A DNA stretch of 47,672 bases from Verrucomicrobiota bacterium (GTDB lineage Bacteria; Verrucomicrobiota; Verrucomicrobiia; Opitutales; Oceanipulchritudinaceae): the NCBI GenBank assembly GCA_021208135.1, contig JAJOKB010000036.1, positions 1-47,672 of the forward strand, in the 5' to 3' direction. Of the stretch, positions 19,671-28,739 are shown one piece after another. Position 1 is the stretch's first letter, and each line of letters opens with the position of its first letter. The notes below the pieces were generated by a model that had not been told where the DNA came from, made no database searches, and saw only the letters and a list, made by a program, of their open reading frames with translations. The translations under genes were made by a program, and so were the position numbers.

Positions 19671-20770
19671 TGGCGTAATTGTTCGTAGAGTTTTTCGTAG
19701 TAGGGTGAAATCTGTTCGCATTCGGACCCTTTTGCCAAATGGCTTCTACCTCTTGGTGGCACTTGACCAGTGCCTCTATAACATCCGGATCAAATTGGGT
19801 CCCGGAGCAGCGCTTGATCTCGTTGAGTGCTTGATCGGCGGAATGGGAGGCCGAGTAGGAGCGCAGCGAATGGATGGCGTCGTAAGCGTCTGCCACCGCG
19901 AAAATCCTGGCACCAAGGCAAATATCTTTGCCCTTTAATCCTCTGGGATATCCGTTCCCATCGAAGTGCTCGTGATGAGAGTAGACAATCTCTGCTTCTT
20001 TTTGCAGATAGGGATTACTTTTCAAAATATCGTATCCAATGTTCACATGGGTGCGCATAATTTGCCACTCCTCGTGATTCAGGCTTCCCGGCTTGAGTAG
20101 AATGCGGTCTGGGATGGCAATTTTGCCTATATCGTGTAGCGCAGCGCCCTGTCTGATGGTCTTAACCTCGTCATCGGGTAAGCCCATTGTGCGCGCGATA
20201 CATTCGGAAATATCGGTTACGCGCTTGGTATGGGCTCCGGTGGAACGGTCGCGGGCCTCCAATAAGGAGACCAGTGTCTGCAACATGAATTGATAAGCAT
20301 CCTCCAGATGTTGCACCGCATCCTGCAGTGCCTTGCCTCGGGCATTGACCAGTGCGGCCATTCGCTCGTGTTGCTGCTCCGCTGCGCGGAAGTGTTTGCG
20401 TGTTTGCACCCCCCGATCCAATGCTTTTGATAAATCCGAGAAATCGAATGGCTTGCTTAAAAAAGTCGATGGCCCCCGAGCGTATTGCGTCAACCGAGGT
20501 ATTCAAATTGCCAAAGGCTGTAATTAATATCCCCATAATGCTTGGGTCTTTGGCACGCAATTGGCGCAATAACTCTAATCCTGTCATTTCGGGCATGCGC
20601 AGATCGGTGAGCAGAATATCGGTCCAACCCGGATTGTTCTCGACCCACTCCTTTGCGTCGGAGGGGCGATTGCACGTTTTTACCGCAAAACCCTGGGCAT
20701 GAAGGAGTTCATTCAAAACATCAACTGTCGCTGCATCGTCATCAACGAGAAGAACGTTGCCTGAATTCAT
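19648..20770 (-). CDS. Response regulator with HD-GYP domain, c-di-GMP phosphodiesterase (frameshifted)
   Basis: A 373-residue protein after removing one base from the A6 run at 20459-20464, which joins 'AID' to 'FLSKPFDFSDLS' and restores the conserved receiver Lys. The receiver has 'LVDDDAA' and phospho-acceptor D56 in 'LTDLRMP'. A short coiled linker leads to an HD-GYP domain with 'HDIGKIAIPDRILLKPG' and 'HHEHFDGNGYP', the full metal-binding and GYP signatures. It should hydrolyse c-di-GMP. It is the first gene of the three-gene minus-strand operon and overlaps the diguanylate cyclase. A protein pair with opposite activities, each under a receiver, suggests control by histidine kinases encoded elsewhere. 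The ATG at 20770 is chosen; a TTG at 20794 is possible. Confidence 0.9.
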
Positions 20771-20961
20771 AAACTGAATGTAAAGCCGGTCCAAAGGGTG
20801 TCGAGATTAAATTGCAACACATAACCTCGGTGACGCTCTGTTCTGTCGGGGGGCTGGCCTCTTTTCCCGATTTCCTTTTGTTTCATGCCGTCTGCTGATT
20901 TTGGATTGTAAGTATTTAATATTCAAATGAATAAGCGGTTGTCTGATGGTAATTTATTGAG

Positions 20962-20990
20962 TTGATTGATATTCGCATTCGGTGTGTTAT
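20962..20990 (+). promoter_or_regulatory. Candidate promoter for the lipoprotein/HMA gene pair
   Basis: TTGATT (20962-20967), a 17-base spacer and TGTTAT (20985-20990) make a fair sigma-70-like promoter. Transcription would start about 7 bases later, nearly at the ATG at 21000, so the message could be almost leaderless. The AGGA just before the ATG is too close to be a normal ribosome binding site. Confidence 0.35.
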
Positions 20991-20999
20991 CCTCAGGAT

Positions 21000-21656
21000 A
21001 TGTCTAGTTGCTTGCGCATTTTCCCATATGCTTTGATTATTGTGGTATTGCTTTTATTGGGGTGTGAATCCTCGGGGCGTCCAGTTCCATTTGTCGGTGC
21101 CTGGTCCTTCATGGCTGAGCACGATGGCGGTTCAAGTATGATTACTGTTAGCCATGGTATTCATCGGGAATGGGCCCCTGGGGTCAGTGCGATGCGTTAC
21201 CGCGAGGGTGTGAATCGCATACACACTTATTTTGCTGACATCAATCATTTGGCATTCCGCAGAAATGCTCCCAATTACCAAGCGAATGTGTTTCTTATAG
21301 GGGGTTTGGGGTTCGCTGATGGCCCAGAGCAAAATTCCGCAGCTTTACATCTCGCTCTTAAAGCGGATATCGAGGATCGGCGTCGTTACCTTGCATTTCG
21401 TTATTCCTGGGTAGGGGCCAGTGGTGTCATCTATCGTGAAAAGTTTGTGGGGCGCGTTGGATGGGCTCCTTACGAAGCAGGTTTTAACGACCTGAACACT
21501 TGGTTAATTCTGCAGCTTGAATACGAAACCAGAGGTAAGGAAGAGTGGGTGGTCCGGCCACTGGTGCGATTCTTCTATCGCAGTTTTTTATGGGAACTTG
21601 GCAGCAGCCTTGATGGGGATATATTTGCCAATTTGACTGTTCAGCATAGATTTTAG
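21000..21656 (+). CDS. Predicted outer-membrane lipoprotein, beta-strand rich
   Basis: A 218-residue protein of no family I recognise. Residues 1-22 are a lipoprotein signal ending in 'LLLLGC' (C22). The rest alternates polar and aromatic residues as in beta strands ('YLAFRYSWVG', 'TWLILQLEYET', 'PLVRFFYRSFLWELG') and ends in 'LTVQHRF' with a terminal Phe, as outer-membrane barrels do. The ATG at 21000 directly gives the signal; a GTG at 20982 is in frame. It is 2 bases from the HMA-domain gene, so the two are an operon and probably work together, perhaps in metal handling. A small barrel or a surface lipoprotein are both possible. Confidence 0.6.
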   Translation: MSSCLRIFPYALIIVVLLLLGCESSGRPVPFVGAWSFMAEHDGGSSMITVSHGIHREWAPGVSAMRYREGVNRIHTYFADINHLAFRRNAPNYQANVFLIGGLGFADGPEQNSAALHLALKADIEDRRRYLAFRYSWVGASGVIYREKFVGRVGWAPYEAGFNDLNTWLILQLEYETRGKEEWVVRPLVRFFYRSFLWELGSSLDGDIFANLTVQHRF

Positions 21657-21658
21657 CC

Positions 21659-22288
21659 ATGAATTACACTTATTTTAAACAAGGAGCTATTGTCGCATTC
21701 TGTTCATTGCTCGCCTTCACCTCGATCAAGGCAGAAGAGATAAATCTCACCATCAATGGTATGGTCTGCGCATTTTGTGCCCAGGGACTGGCTGACTTGG
21801 CGCGTTCATTTGATCCGGTTGAGCAGGCTTATGTTGATATGGACAACAGTTTGGTTGTGTTGGTTATTCGTGCGGGTTATTCAATGCCTGACGCGATGGT
21901 ACACGAGTATGTGCGTGATGCGGGCTATGATCTACAGGGCTTTTTCCGTGTTGATCAATCCACCGACAACAACATCGCCAAACTCGAACGACTACTGGGC
22001 AGATCCCTTCCATCCCGACCTTCCAGTGCTTACCTGTTTCAACAGGAAACTGCAGATGGTGGCCATGTTACTTATGCCCGGTTGACTCTTTATCGCAACC
22101 ATGTACGCAGTTGGAACCGGGCTATGAGCCAGGGCAATGAAGCCACCACATTCGCTCCTTCGGACGCTCCTTCCTGGTGGTTTTCCGATCAGGATCCGCA
22201 GTCATTGCGAATCTTCAAAATTGGGCAATCACAGGTTGCGCTGAGCCGTACGGGTACTTTAGCGTTCCTCAAAATCCAACATCAATAG
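21659..22288 (+). CDS. Exported protein with heavy-metal-associated (HMA) domain
   Basis: A 209-residue protein. Residues 1-25 are a signal peptide ending 'SIKAEE'. Residues 27-95 are a ferredoxin-like HMA fold with the metal-binding motif 'GMVCAFC' (C37 and C40, GMxCxxC) and the usual 'AGYSM..VRDAGYDL' ends, like MerP and copper-chaperone domains. Residues about 105-209 form a domain I do not recognise, with 'GGHVTYARLTLYRNHVR' and 'PSWWFSDQDPQSLRIFKIG'. The start is 2 bases after the lipoprotein gene. The likely role is binding Cu(I), Hg(II) or a similar metal in the periplasm. The fusion of HMA to this C-terminal domain is unusual. Confidence 0.75.
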   Translation: MNYTYFKQGAIVAFCSLLAFTSIKAEEINLTINGMVCAFCAQGLADLARSFDPVEQAYVDMDNSLVVLVIRAGYSMPDAMVHEYVRDAGYDLQGFFRVDQSTDNNIAKLERLLGRSLPSRPSSAYLFQQETADGGHVTYARLTLYRNHVRSWNRAMSQGNEATTFAPSDAPSWWFSDQDPQSLRIFKIGQSQVALSRTGTLAFLKIQHQ

Positions 22289-22295
22289 CTTTTCC

Positions 22296-23504
22296 ATGAG
22301 ACATTTTGCGGACGTTGAACAGCTTATCGCCGAAATTATCCCGGAAATAGTCGACTTACGTCACGATTTGCACGCTCACCCCGAGTTGGCATTCGAGGAG
22401 TTTCGTACTGCTGCCAAAGTCGTCGACTGTTTGCAAGGGTTGAGCGATTTGCGCATCGAAGCCGGTTTTGGCGGTACTACTGGCGTTGTGGTTACTCTCG
22501 GTGCCGATCTTTCCGGTCCTTGCATGGCCTTGCGGGCTGATATGGATGCTCTGCCGCTGACCGAAGTCAGTGGAGTTGAATACAGTTCGACAGTGTCCGG
22601 TAAAATGCACGCTTGTGGCCATGACGGCCATACCGCCATGTTGGTTGGAGTAGTCAAAGTGCTATACGCAGTTAGACATCATTTGCGCGGACCCGTGAAG
22701 TTTATCTTTCAACCTGCCGAAGAAGGCGGTGGCGGTGGCAAGGTGTTGCGGGATGCCGGAGCGCTGCAAAATCCCGCAGTGGATGCCATTTTTGGTTTAC
22801 ATAACTTTCCTCTGCCTGAATACCCGGCCAACTCCATCGCGCTCTGCGATGGGCCCTTTATGGCTGGATCGGCAGGGCTGCATGTCACTGTAAAAGGCAA
22901 GGGAGGGCATGCTGCGGCACCACATAATTGTATAGATCCCATCTACGTCGGGGCCGAAATTATTCAGGCACTTCAGTCTTTGGTATCCCGCAGGGTCAGT
23001 CCGCTGCATCCATTGGTGATCAGTGTCACCCGTTTCAACGCTGGTACTGCGAACAATATAATACCTTCCGAAGCTGTTTTGTCGGGTACCATTCGGGCAT
23101 TGGATCCAGTTGTGCTGAAAGCTGCGCATGGTTGGATCCAAACGTGCGTCCAGCAAACAGCAGCCGCTCATGGTGCAACCGCTGAAGTCGTCATCAACGA
23201 TGGCTATCCACCTGTCGTGAACCACGTCCGCGCTAACAGGCTATTGGCAGAAGTTGCTGCTTCCATCGGCTGGCAGGATCGCATTTTGCCTGCTGAACCT
23301 GTGATGGGAGGCGAGGACTTTGCCTACTATCTCGAAAATGTTCCCGGTGCGTTTTGGTTCCTTGGTTCACATCCGGGTGGTTCGGAGGATGTCGCTTTTT
23401 GTCATCACCCGGCCTATGACTTCAATGATGCGGTGATAGCAACCGGGATTCGACTACACGTTGAACTAGCGCTAAAGTTCGCCGACTTGTGGCCAACTAT
23501 TTGA
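22296..23504 (+). CDS. M20-family amidohydrolase (hippurate hydrolase / N-acyl amino acid deacylase type)
   Basis: A 402-residue unbroken cytoplasmic enzyme. It starts with the typical 'LRHDLHAHPELAFEE', then 'ALRADMDALPL', and the metal site with a Cys ligand in 'MHACGHDGHTAML'. The acid/base Glu is in 'PAEEGGGG', further ligands are in 'GLHNFPL', and the last His is in 'CHHPAYDFND'. The dimerisation domain lies in the middle ('GKGGHAAAPHN'). Members of this M20D/ama group cleave N-acyl amino acids, hippurate or indole-acetyl conjugates; the substrate cannot be fixed from sequence. It is 7 bases after the HMA gene, so may be co-transcribed without a shared role. Its TGA overlaps the convergent yhbY end by 8 bases. 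Confidence 0.92.
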   Translation: MRHFADVEQLIAEIIPEIVDLRHDLHAHPELAFEEFRTAAKVVDCLQGLSDLRIEAGFGGTTGVVVTLGADLSGPCMALRADMDALPLTEVSGVEYSSTVSGKMHACGHDGHTAMLVGVVKVLYAVRHHLRGPVKFIFQPAEEGGGGGKVLRDAGALQNPAVDAIFGLHNFPLPEYPANSIALCDGPFMAGSAGLHVTVKGKGGHAAAPHNCIDPIYVGAEIIQALQSLVSRRVSPLHPLVISVTRFNAGTANNIIPSEAVLSGTIRALDPVVLKAAHGWIQTCVQQTAAAHGATAEVVINDGYPPVVNHVRANRLLAEVAASIGWQDRILPAEPVMGGEDFAYYLENVPGAFWFLGSHPGGSEDVAFCHHPAYDFNDAVIATGIRLHVELALKFADLWPTI

Positions 23505-23784
23505 TTTCAACGCCGGGTCGGAAATAGCTGGCTGTATGTCCGGTGGCACCAACGCAGACGCTCTCAGTAGCTGCGGCCAAACTTTCCTGAAATTGCTTTC
23601 TCAACGCGCGATCGACCGGAGAAGACCTTACTTTGACCAAGCCGTGTTGATTCAGTGCCTTGTCCAAGGCTGCAATAACTGCGGCAGTAGGGCCGTCTTT
23701 TCCGAGAAACACAGAAGGCTTTAAATTCATGGCCAAACCGCGCAGGCGGATTTTTTCAGCCGTTGTGATGGAATCACTTGTCAT
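23497..23784 (-). CDS. yhbY: YhbY-family RNA-binding protein (CRM domain)
   Basis: A 95-residue single CRM (CRS1-YhbY) domain. Conserved pieces are 'LRGLAMNLKPSVFLGKDGPT', the GxxG-like loop, 'LNQHGLVKVR' and the end 'GHTASYFRPG'. In bacteria YhbY binds pre-50S ribosomal particles and helps assembly. The ATG at 23784 overlaps the TGA of the FMN reductase (ATGA), so translation is coupled. Confidence 0.87.
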   Translation of the reverse strand: MTSDSITTAEKIRLRGLAMNLKPSVFLGKDGPTAAVIAALDKALNQHGLVKVRSSPVDRALRKQFQESLAAATESVCVGATGHTASYFRPGVEIK

Positions 23785-24332
23785 TGTTTGATGGGGCTAA
23801 GTGAGTGTGCAAAAACGGTGAACTTTTCCGCCTGCTTGCGCAATCTGGACTCAAGTTCGTTGTCTGCGATGGCACCGTCCTCGGTAAACAATTTGTAGGC
23901 GGCTGGTATGAATACCCGGTGGTTAAACAGGTGAGCATTGCGGTAGGCGAAAACCTGTTGCATCTGCTCAACTGCACGTAAGGCACCGAATTGTCCTGCA
24001 GCCAGTCCGACGAAGGCTACCGGGCGGCATTCAAAGCTCTCGGGGAATGGCAGCAGATCCACGAACAGCTTGAGTACGCCTGGAAAACTACCGTTATATT
24101 CGGGAACAACCACCACCAAACCTTTGCTGCCCAAAACAGGTGCTATGAATTGCTGCGTAAGCGCCTCAGGTTTGTTGGCATAAGCTCCGGGCTGAAAACT
24201 TTCACTTGGCAGTAGTCTCAAGTCCAGCAGCGAAACCTCTTCGCCCAGATCCTGGTACATGTCCTGTAATTTTGTCGCCAGTTTCAGGGATTGGCTTCCC
24301 TCGCGATTGGTTCCACTGATGATTGTTATCAT
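23781..24332 (-). CDS. NADPH-dependent FMN reductase family protein
   Basis: A 183-residue flavodoxin-like protein. It opens with the FMN phosphate loop 'MITIISGTNREGSQS' and has 'VVPEYNGSFPGVLKLFVD', the signature of NADPH:FMN, azo- and chromate-reductases. The upstream open frame extends to 24566, but the first residue of the fold is at the ATG at 24332, which I use. It is divergent from the histidine kinase gene (145 bases) and coupled to yhbY. Likely a cytoplasmic quinone or flavin reductase against oxidative stress; exact substrate unknown. Confidence 0.88.
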   Translation of the reverse strand: MITIISGTNREGSQSLKLATKLQDMYQDLGEEVSLLDLRLLPSESFQPGAYANKPEALTQQFIAPVLGSKGLVVVVPEYNGSFPGVLKLFVDLLPFPESFECRPVAFVGLAAGQFGALRAVEQMQQVFAYRNAHLFNHRVFIPAAYKLFTEDGAIADNELESRLRKQAEKFTVFAHSLSPIKQ

Positions 24333-24477
24333 TGTCACAAGCGAATAGACTCCGGGGATTTTTGCAAACCTCTCCTGCACCAGACCTCCAATATCCTGTT
24401 GCTTGGCGGCTTGGGTGCACCGGAAAGCCCCTTTATTCCATTTGCATTTTTGTTTGTAATGACGCAGCTTTACAGAG

Positions 24478-27104
24478 TTGAGAGCGATTTTTGTCAGTCT
24501 ATTTTGTGTCGTTTGTGCATTTGGGAACTTGCGGGCATCGATGCACATTTTGTTGTATGGCGACACGGAGCAGCTTCAGGCGCGTTTTTCAGCTGAGGTT
24601 GATGACGATATCAGACGGACTCTTCTCATTGAGCTTGTGGAGCGTTTGCAATGGGAGAGCCTTTCCGAAGCTTCTGATTGGGTGCGGGTGCACGATGATT
24701 TGTTTGCTGAGGCAACAATTGATGTTCAATTGGCTTGGCGCATCGCAGGATCTTTGTCGCGTGCGGACAGGAATTCGGCTGAACAGATTTTGCTGGAATT
24801 GCGCTCCCTTATCACCGAAGCAATGATTGCGGATTTGCCGGTATGGAGTGCCAAGGCATCCCACTTTGCCGGTTGGTTGGCTGTTCAGTTGGGCGAATAC
24901 ACTTTGGCTGCGAGGCTTATGGCCAATGCTTTGGATGGTTTTGCCAGAGAGTCAGAGTATCCTCACATGGTTTGGTCTGCCTTGAATTTGATGCAAATCT
25001 ATCGGCTACAAGGTCGCTTGGAAGAAATGTCGTCTTTGGCAGATAAACTCTATGAATATGAGGCAGTTCTGTCTCCAATGTTGTTGGCTCATATTAGGTT
25101 GCATAACGCCAGGGCCAATATTTTGGCCGGTCAATCGGATGGCTCAGATCAAGAATTAACCCAAGCGATTCAGGCGTTTCGCGAGGCTCGGGATTACGTG
25201 GGGTTGGTTTTGTCGCTGGCAGTGCTCGCGGATGCACACAACAGTCGCGGTGATTATCAAAGTGAATTGGCAACCATCCGCGAAGCCATGAGGCTGCATC
25301 GAAGGGAGAACCTGCAGATTTTATTCACAGAGCTTCAGCTGCGCACGGGCAGGGCGTTGCTAGCGAGTGGTAGGATTTCCGAAGCAACCGATTCATTTAT
25401 AGGTGCCATCGCTGAAGTTGAGCGCAGGGGCTTTTATGTCGTCATTCCGTCCATGTACAAATACATGACTGAAGTGGCGTTGCAAAAGGAGTACCGGACT
25501 TTGGCGCTGAACTTTCTCGAACGGACTTTAGATTATTTGCCGCCTCTTTCTGTGAGCGAACTTGCCTTTCAGACCCGTGTTCGTCTCGCCCGGCTTTATG
25601 CTGAAAATGGATCTTATGATCAGGCGTATCAAGTGCTGAGCGACCATATGGACCTTGAGCGAGAGCGACGCTTGCGCGCTTCGCGGGAAGAGTGGCAGGA
25701 GCTTGAAGGGATTTTGCGGACCCGGCAGGAGGCATTGGCCTTGGCTCAACTTGAGTCGCAATTGGCGATGCGCGAGCTATCGCACCTTCATACGGTTAGA
25801 ATCCGCAACCTTTCAATTTTGTTACTATTGTTTGCCTCCATCCTGGCTGTCTTTTTTGCCTTCCGGCTCAGGGCGCAAAATTTGACCAATGCCAGCTTGG
25901 CAGAGTCCTTAAGAAAATCTGCCAGCGCCGAAAAAAAATGCTGATGCAGCCAGCCAGGCAAAGTCAGCATTTCTGGCTACCGTCAGCCATGAGATCCGTA
26001 CGCCATTGAATGGCCTGATAGGCATGACTTCCCTGCTGCAGGATAGTGCGCTGAATCCTGTGCAGAGAAACTACGTCAGGGTCATTCATCAATGTGGTCA
26101 AAATCTACTCAACGTCATCAACGACATTCTGGATTTCAGTAAAATTGAAGCAGGAAAACTGGAATTGGAAAAAGCGCCTTTTCAACTGAGTTTGGTTTTG
26201 CGTGATGCACTGGAACTCATGCGTCCGCGTGCAGCGGAAAAGCGACTCCTGCTGGATTTGGTAAGTTCACAAGCACTGCATCGGTGGTATGTGGGAGATG
26301 CTGTAAGAGTGGGGCAAATCGTCCTTAATTTGATCAGCAACGCCATAAAATTTACCGATCAAGGGTTTGTGCGCATCTCCGCAAACAATTCCACTCAAGA
26401 TCAGGCGGATGGGGTGCTTTACATAGTGGTTGAGGACAGCGGCATGGGAATACCGGAGGATAAACTTCCACAGATGTTTCAGGCTTTTTTTTCAGGTGGA
26501 TGGCAGCATCACGCGCAAATTTGGCGGGACTGGCCTCGGTTTGGCGATTTCAAAAAGACTGGCGCAGTCGATGGGAGGAGATCTTCAAGTCAGTTCCGTA
26601 TTGGGCAAGGGTTCGCAATTTACGCTGTCCTTGCCACTTCAAGTGGTCGATCCTCATCCTGTGGACGAGGTCAGTGTCTGCGATGAGTTGATACCTGCGG
26701 CGGGCAATCAACCTGCCATGAACGAACGGCCTGCTCAGGTTTTGCTGTTGGAAGGCAGTTTGTCTTTTAGGCGCATTACATTGCTGTTTCTGGAACAATT
26801 GCAAGCGAGCGTACGCTCGGTCAAATCGGTCGATGAATTGAAACTCGCTGTGGATTCAGGCAGTTTCGATTGCATTATGATCGATTTTGAATTGGGCCAT
26901 GCACAATTGGTCAGGCTTGCTGCCTATTTAGGTCGTCTTACGGGTAAATTGGAAGGCGTGGCACTTGTTGGGGTGGGTGAAATGCCAGCCGATCTGGCCG
27001 GGGTGCACTTTGATGCCACTGTACAGAAACCGTTGACCAGGGAAAAATTGCGCGACGCCATGGTGACGACCCTCGCCAGACGCAATGTTATTTTCGCGAC
27101 TTGA
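24478..27104 (+). CDS. TPR-sensor hybrid histidine kinase with degenerate receiver (frameshifted)
   Basis: An 874-residue protein after removing one base from each of two 8-base runs: A at 25931-25938 and T at 26485-26492. It starts at a TTG (24478) with a signal sequence ('[14 protein letters not shown]'). Residues about 30-440 are TPR-like helices, probably periplasmic, followed by a membrane helix ('[19 protein letters not shown]') and a coiled linker. The kinase core has the H-box '[10 protein letters not shown]', N-box '[10 protein letters not shown]', G1 'DSGMGIPED' and G2 '[10 protein letters not shown]'. The last 125 residues form a receiver-like domain with the Asp in 'CIMIDFELG' and Lys in 'VQKPL', but the N-terminal acidic pair is reduced to 'LLLEGS' and the Thr/Ser switch is missing. 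Phosphorylation of that receiver is doubtful. The cognate output is unknown. First gene of the plus-strand run to 31550. Confidence 0.85.
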
Positions 27105-27136
27105 AATATCATCAGGCTCTGGAATACTCACTTTCA

Positions 27137-27778
27137 ATGATCAGATTTTTGCCCATTCTATTTCTTGTGTCCTTGTTCGCGTTTACCGGTTGTCGCAGTC
27201 GCCCTCCGGTCGAGTTGGTACGACCGTCAGATCAGCCAGCCTGGCGCAATCAATTTTTGCTGACCGATCAGGCCACAGAGCGCTCCCGTCCTCAGGTTTT
27301 GATCAGCACTAATAAAGGCGACATCGTGCTGGAGTTGTTTGAGCAAGAGGCTCCTATATCCACGGAAAACTTTCTGCGCTATGTGCAGGATGGTTTTTAC
27401 AACGGTACCATTTTTCACCGTGTGATTCCCGGATTTATGATTCAGGGCGGAGGATTCACTCCATCCATGACCGAGAAGAGCACCCGGCCACCCATCCGCA
27501 ATGAGGCCGGAAATAGAATTCGCAACATGCGCGGCACGGTTGCCATGGCCCGAACCAGTGCAATTGACAGTGCCACCGCACAGTTCTTCATCAATGTTGT
27601 CGATAATCATTTTCTCAATGGAGACGGCATTGTGGATGGCTATGCAGTCTTTGGCCGGGTTGTTTCCGGAATGGATGTAGTTGATGCGATTTCGGTGGTT
27701 ACTACCAATCGGGTGGGGCCTCATTCAGATATTCCGGCTGATCCTGTGATTATCTTGCTGGCCAGGCAGTTGAACTGA
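27137..27778 (+). CDS. Cyclophilin-type peptidyl-prolyl isomerase, lipoprotein
   Basis: A 213-residue protein with lipoprotein signal (lipobox 'FTGC', C19). The cyclophilin domain has '[16 protein letters not shown]', the active-site '[14 protein letters not shown]' (catalytic Arg), 'GTVAMART' and '[10 protein letters not shown]'. The Trp typical of cyclosporin binding is absent, as in many bacterial members. It should speed proline isomerisation in envelope proteins. The ATG at 27137 is chosen because it begins the lipoprotein signal; an open frame reaches 27101. It is 32 bases after the histidine kinase and 5 before the methyltransferase. Confidence 0.92.
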   Translation: MIRFLPILFLVSLFAFTGCRSRPPVELVRPSDQPAWRNQFLLTDQATERSRPQVLISTNKGDIVLELFEQEAPISTENFLRYVQDGFYNGTIFHRVIPGFMIQGGGFTPSMTEKSTRPPIRNEAGNRIRNMRGTVAMARTSAIDSATAQFFINVVDNHFLNGDGIVDGYAVFGRVVSGMDVVDAISVVTTNRVGPHSDIPADPVIILLARQLN

Positions 27779-27783
27779 TTCAC

Positions 27784-28650
27784 ATGCAGCCTTTGTTGCT
27801 ACATGCGGACTGGCCGCAGTACCGTTTGCTGGATTCCGGCAACGGACTCAAGTTGGAAGCTTTCGGGGATAATGTTTTGGTACGCAGTGAACCGAAAGCA
27901 TGGTGGCAACCTCACCATCCGCCTGCCTTCTGGCAAAAGGCAGATGCCTCTTTTGAGGAAAAGGGACGCGATGGCATTTGGCGTGTGCATAATCCACGCC
28001 TAACGCGCAATTGGAACATGTCGTATGGTCCAGTTACTGCGCAAATCCGACTGACGGATATGTCTAAACACGTCGGTGTTTTTCCTGAGCAGGATCCTCA
28101 CTGGCAGTGGATGTCGGCCCGTCTGGCCCGGCGACCGGGTGCCCGCTTCTTAAACTTGTTTGGCTACACTGGCATGGCCTCTCTCACTGCAGCCGCAGCA
28201 GGGGCGATGGTCACCCATGTGGATGCCTCAAAGCCCGCTTTGGCGTGGGCCAAAATGAATCAGCAATTATCTGGTTTGGAATCTGCCCCTGTGCGTTGGC
28301 TGCTCGATGATGCATTCAAGTTTGTCGAACGTGAATTGCGCAGAGGCAATCAGTACGATGCCATCGCGCTCGATCCTCCCAGCTTTGGGCGGGGGCCGAA
28401 AGGGGAAATCTGGAAGGTCGAGCAGCAGATCTCCGGGTTGTTATCCAATTTGCGCAGATTGCTGTCTCCAAAGCCATTGTTTGTTGTCATGACCTTGTAT
28501 AATCTGGAGGCTTCTTCTGTTATGCTGCACAACCTTTTTCAGCAACACTTTCCTGCGGGTGAGTTGTCTTTTGGTGAACTTGTTTTGCGCCCTCACGAGG
28601 GCGGTCACTTTCTGCCATTGTCATTGTTCTCACGTTGGCAAGCAGCCTGA
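27784..28650 (+). CDS. Class I SAM-dependent methyltransferase, RlmI/RlmK-like
   Basis: A 288-residue protein. The N-terminal region is a small beta domain; the Rossmann domain has the SAM loop 'FLNLFGYTGMASLTAAAAGA', the acidic residue in 'VTHVDASKPALAWA', 'LDDAFKFVERE' and the catalytic-loop motif 'ALDPPSFGRG'. This order is that of COG1092 rRNA m5C/m2G methyltransferases (RlmI, RlmK), but the PUA domain of RlmI is not obvious. RNA is the likely substrate. It starts 5 bases after the cyclophilin stop. Unbroken. Confidence 0.85.
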   Translation: MQPLLLHADWPQYRLLDSGNGLKLEAFGDNVLVRSEPKAWWQPHHPPAFWQKADASFEEKGRDGIWRVHNPRLTRNWNMSYGPVTAQIRLTDMSKHVGVFPEQDPHWQWMSARLARRPGARFLNLFGYTGMASLTAAAAGAMVTHVDASKPALAWAKMNQQLSGLESAPVRWLLDDAFKFVERELRRGNQYDAIALDPPSFGRGPKGEIWKVEQQISGLLSNLRRLLSPKPLFVVMTLYNLEASSVMLHNLFQQHFPAGELSFGELVLRPHEGGHFLPLSLFSRWQAA

Positions 28651-28739
28651 ATTGGCGGGTTTGCTGGGATTTTCAGTCGGCACTCTTGTTGACGGAATGG
28701 GTGCTTGCCTTTGTCAGCGGGCAGTCTGCTAATGGTGGC

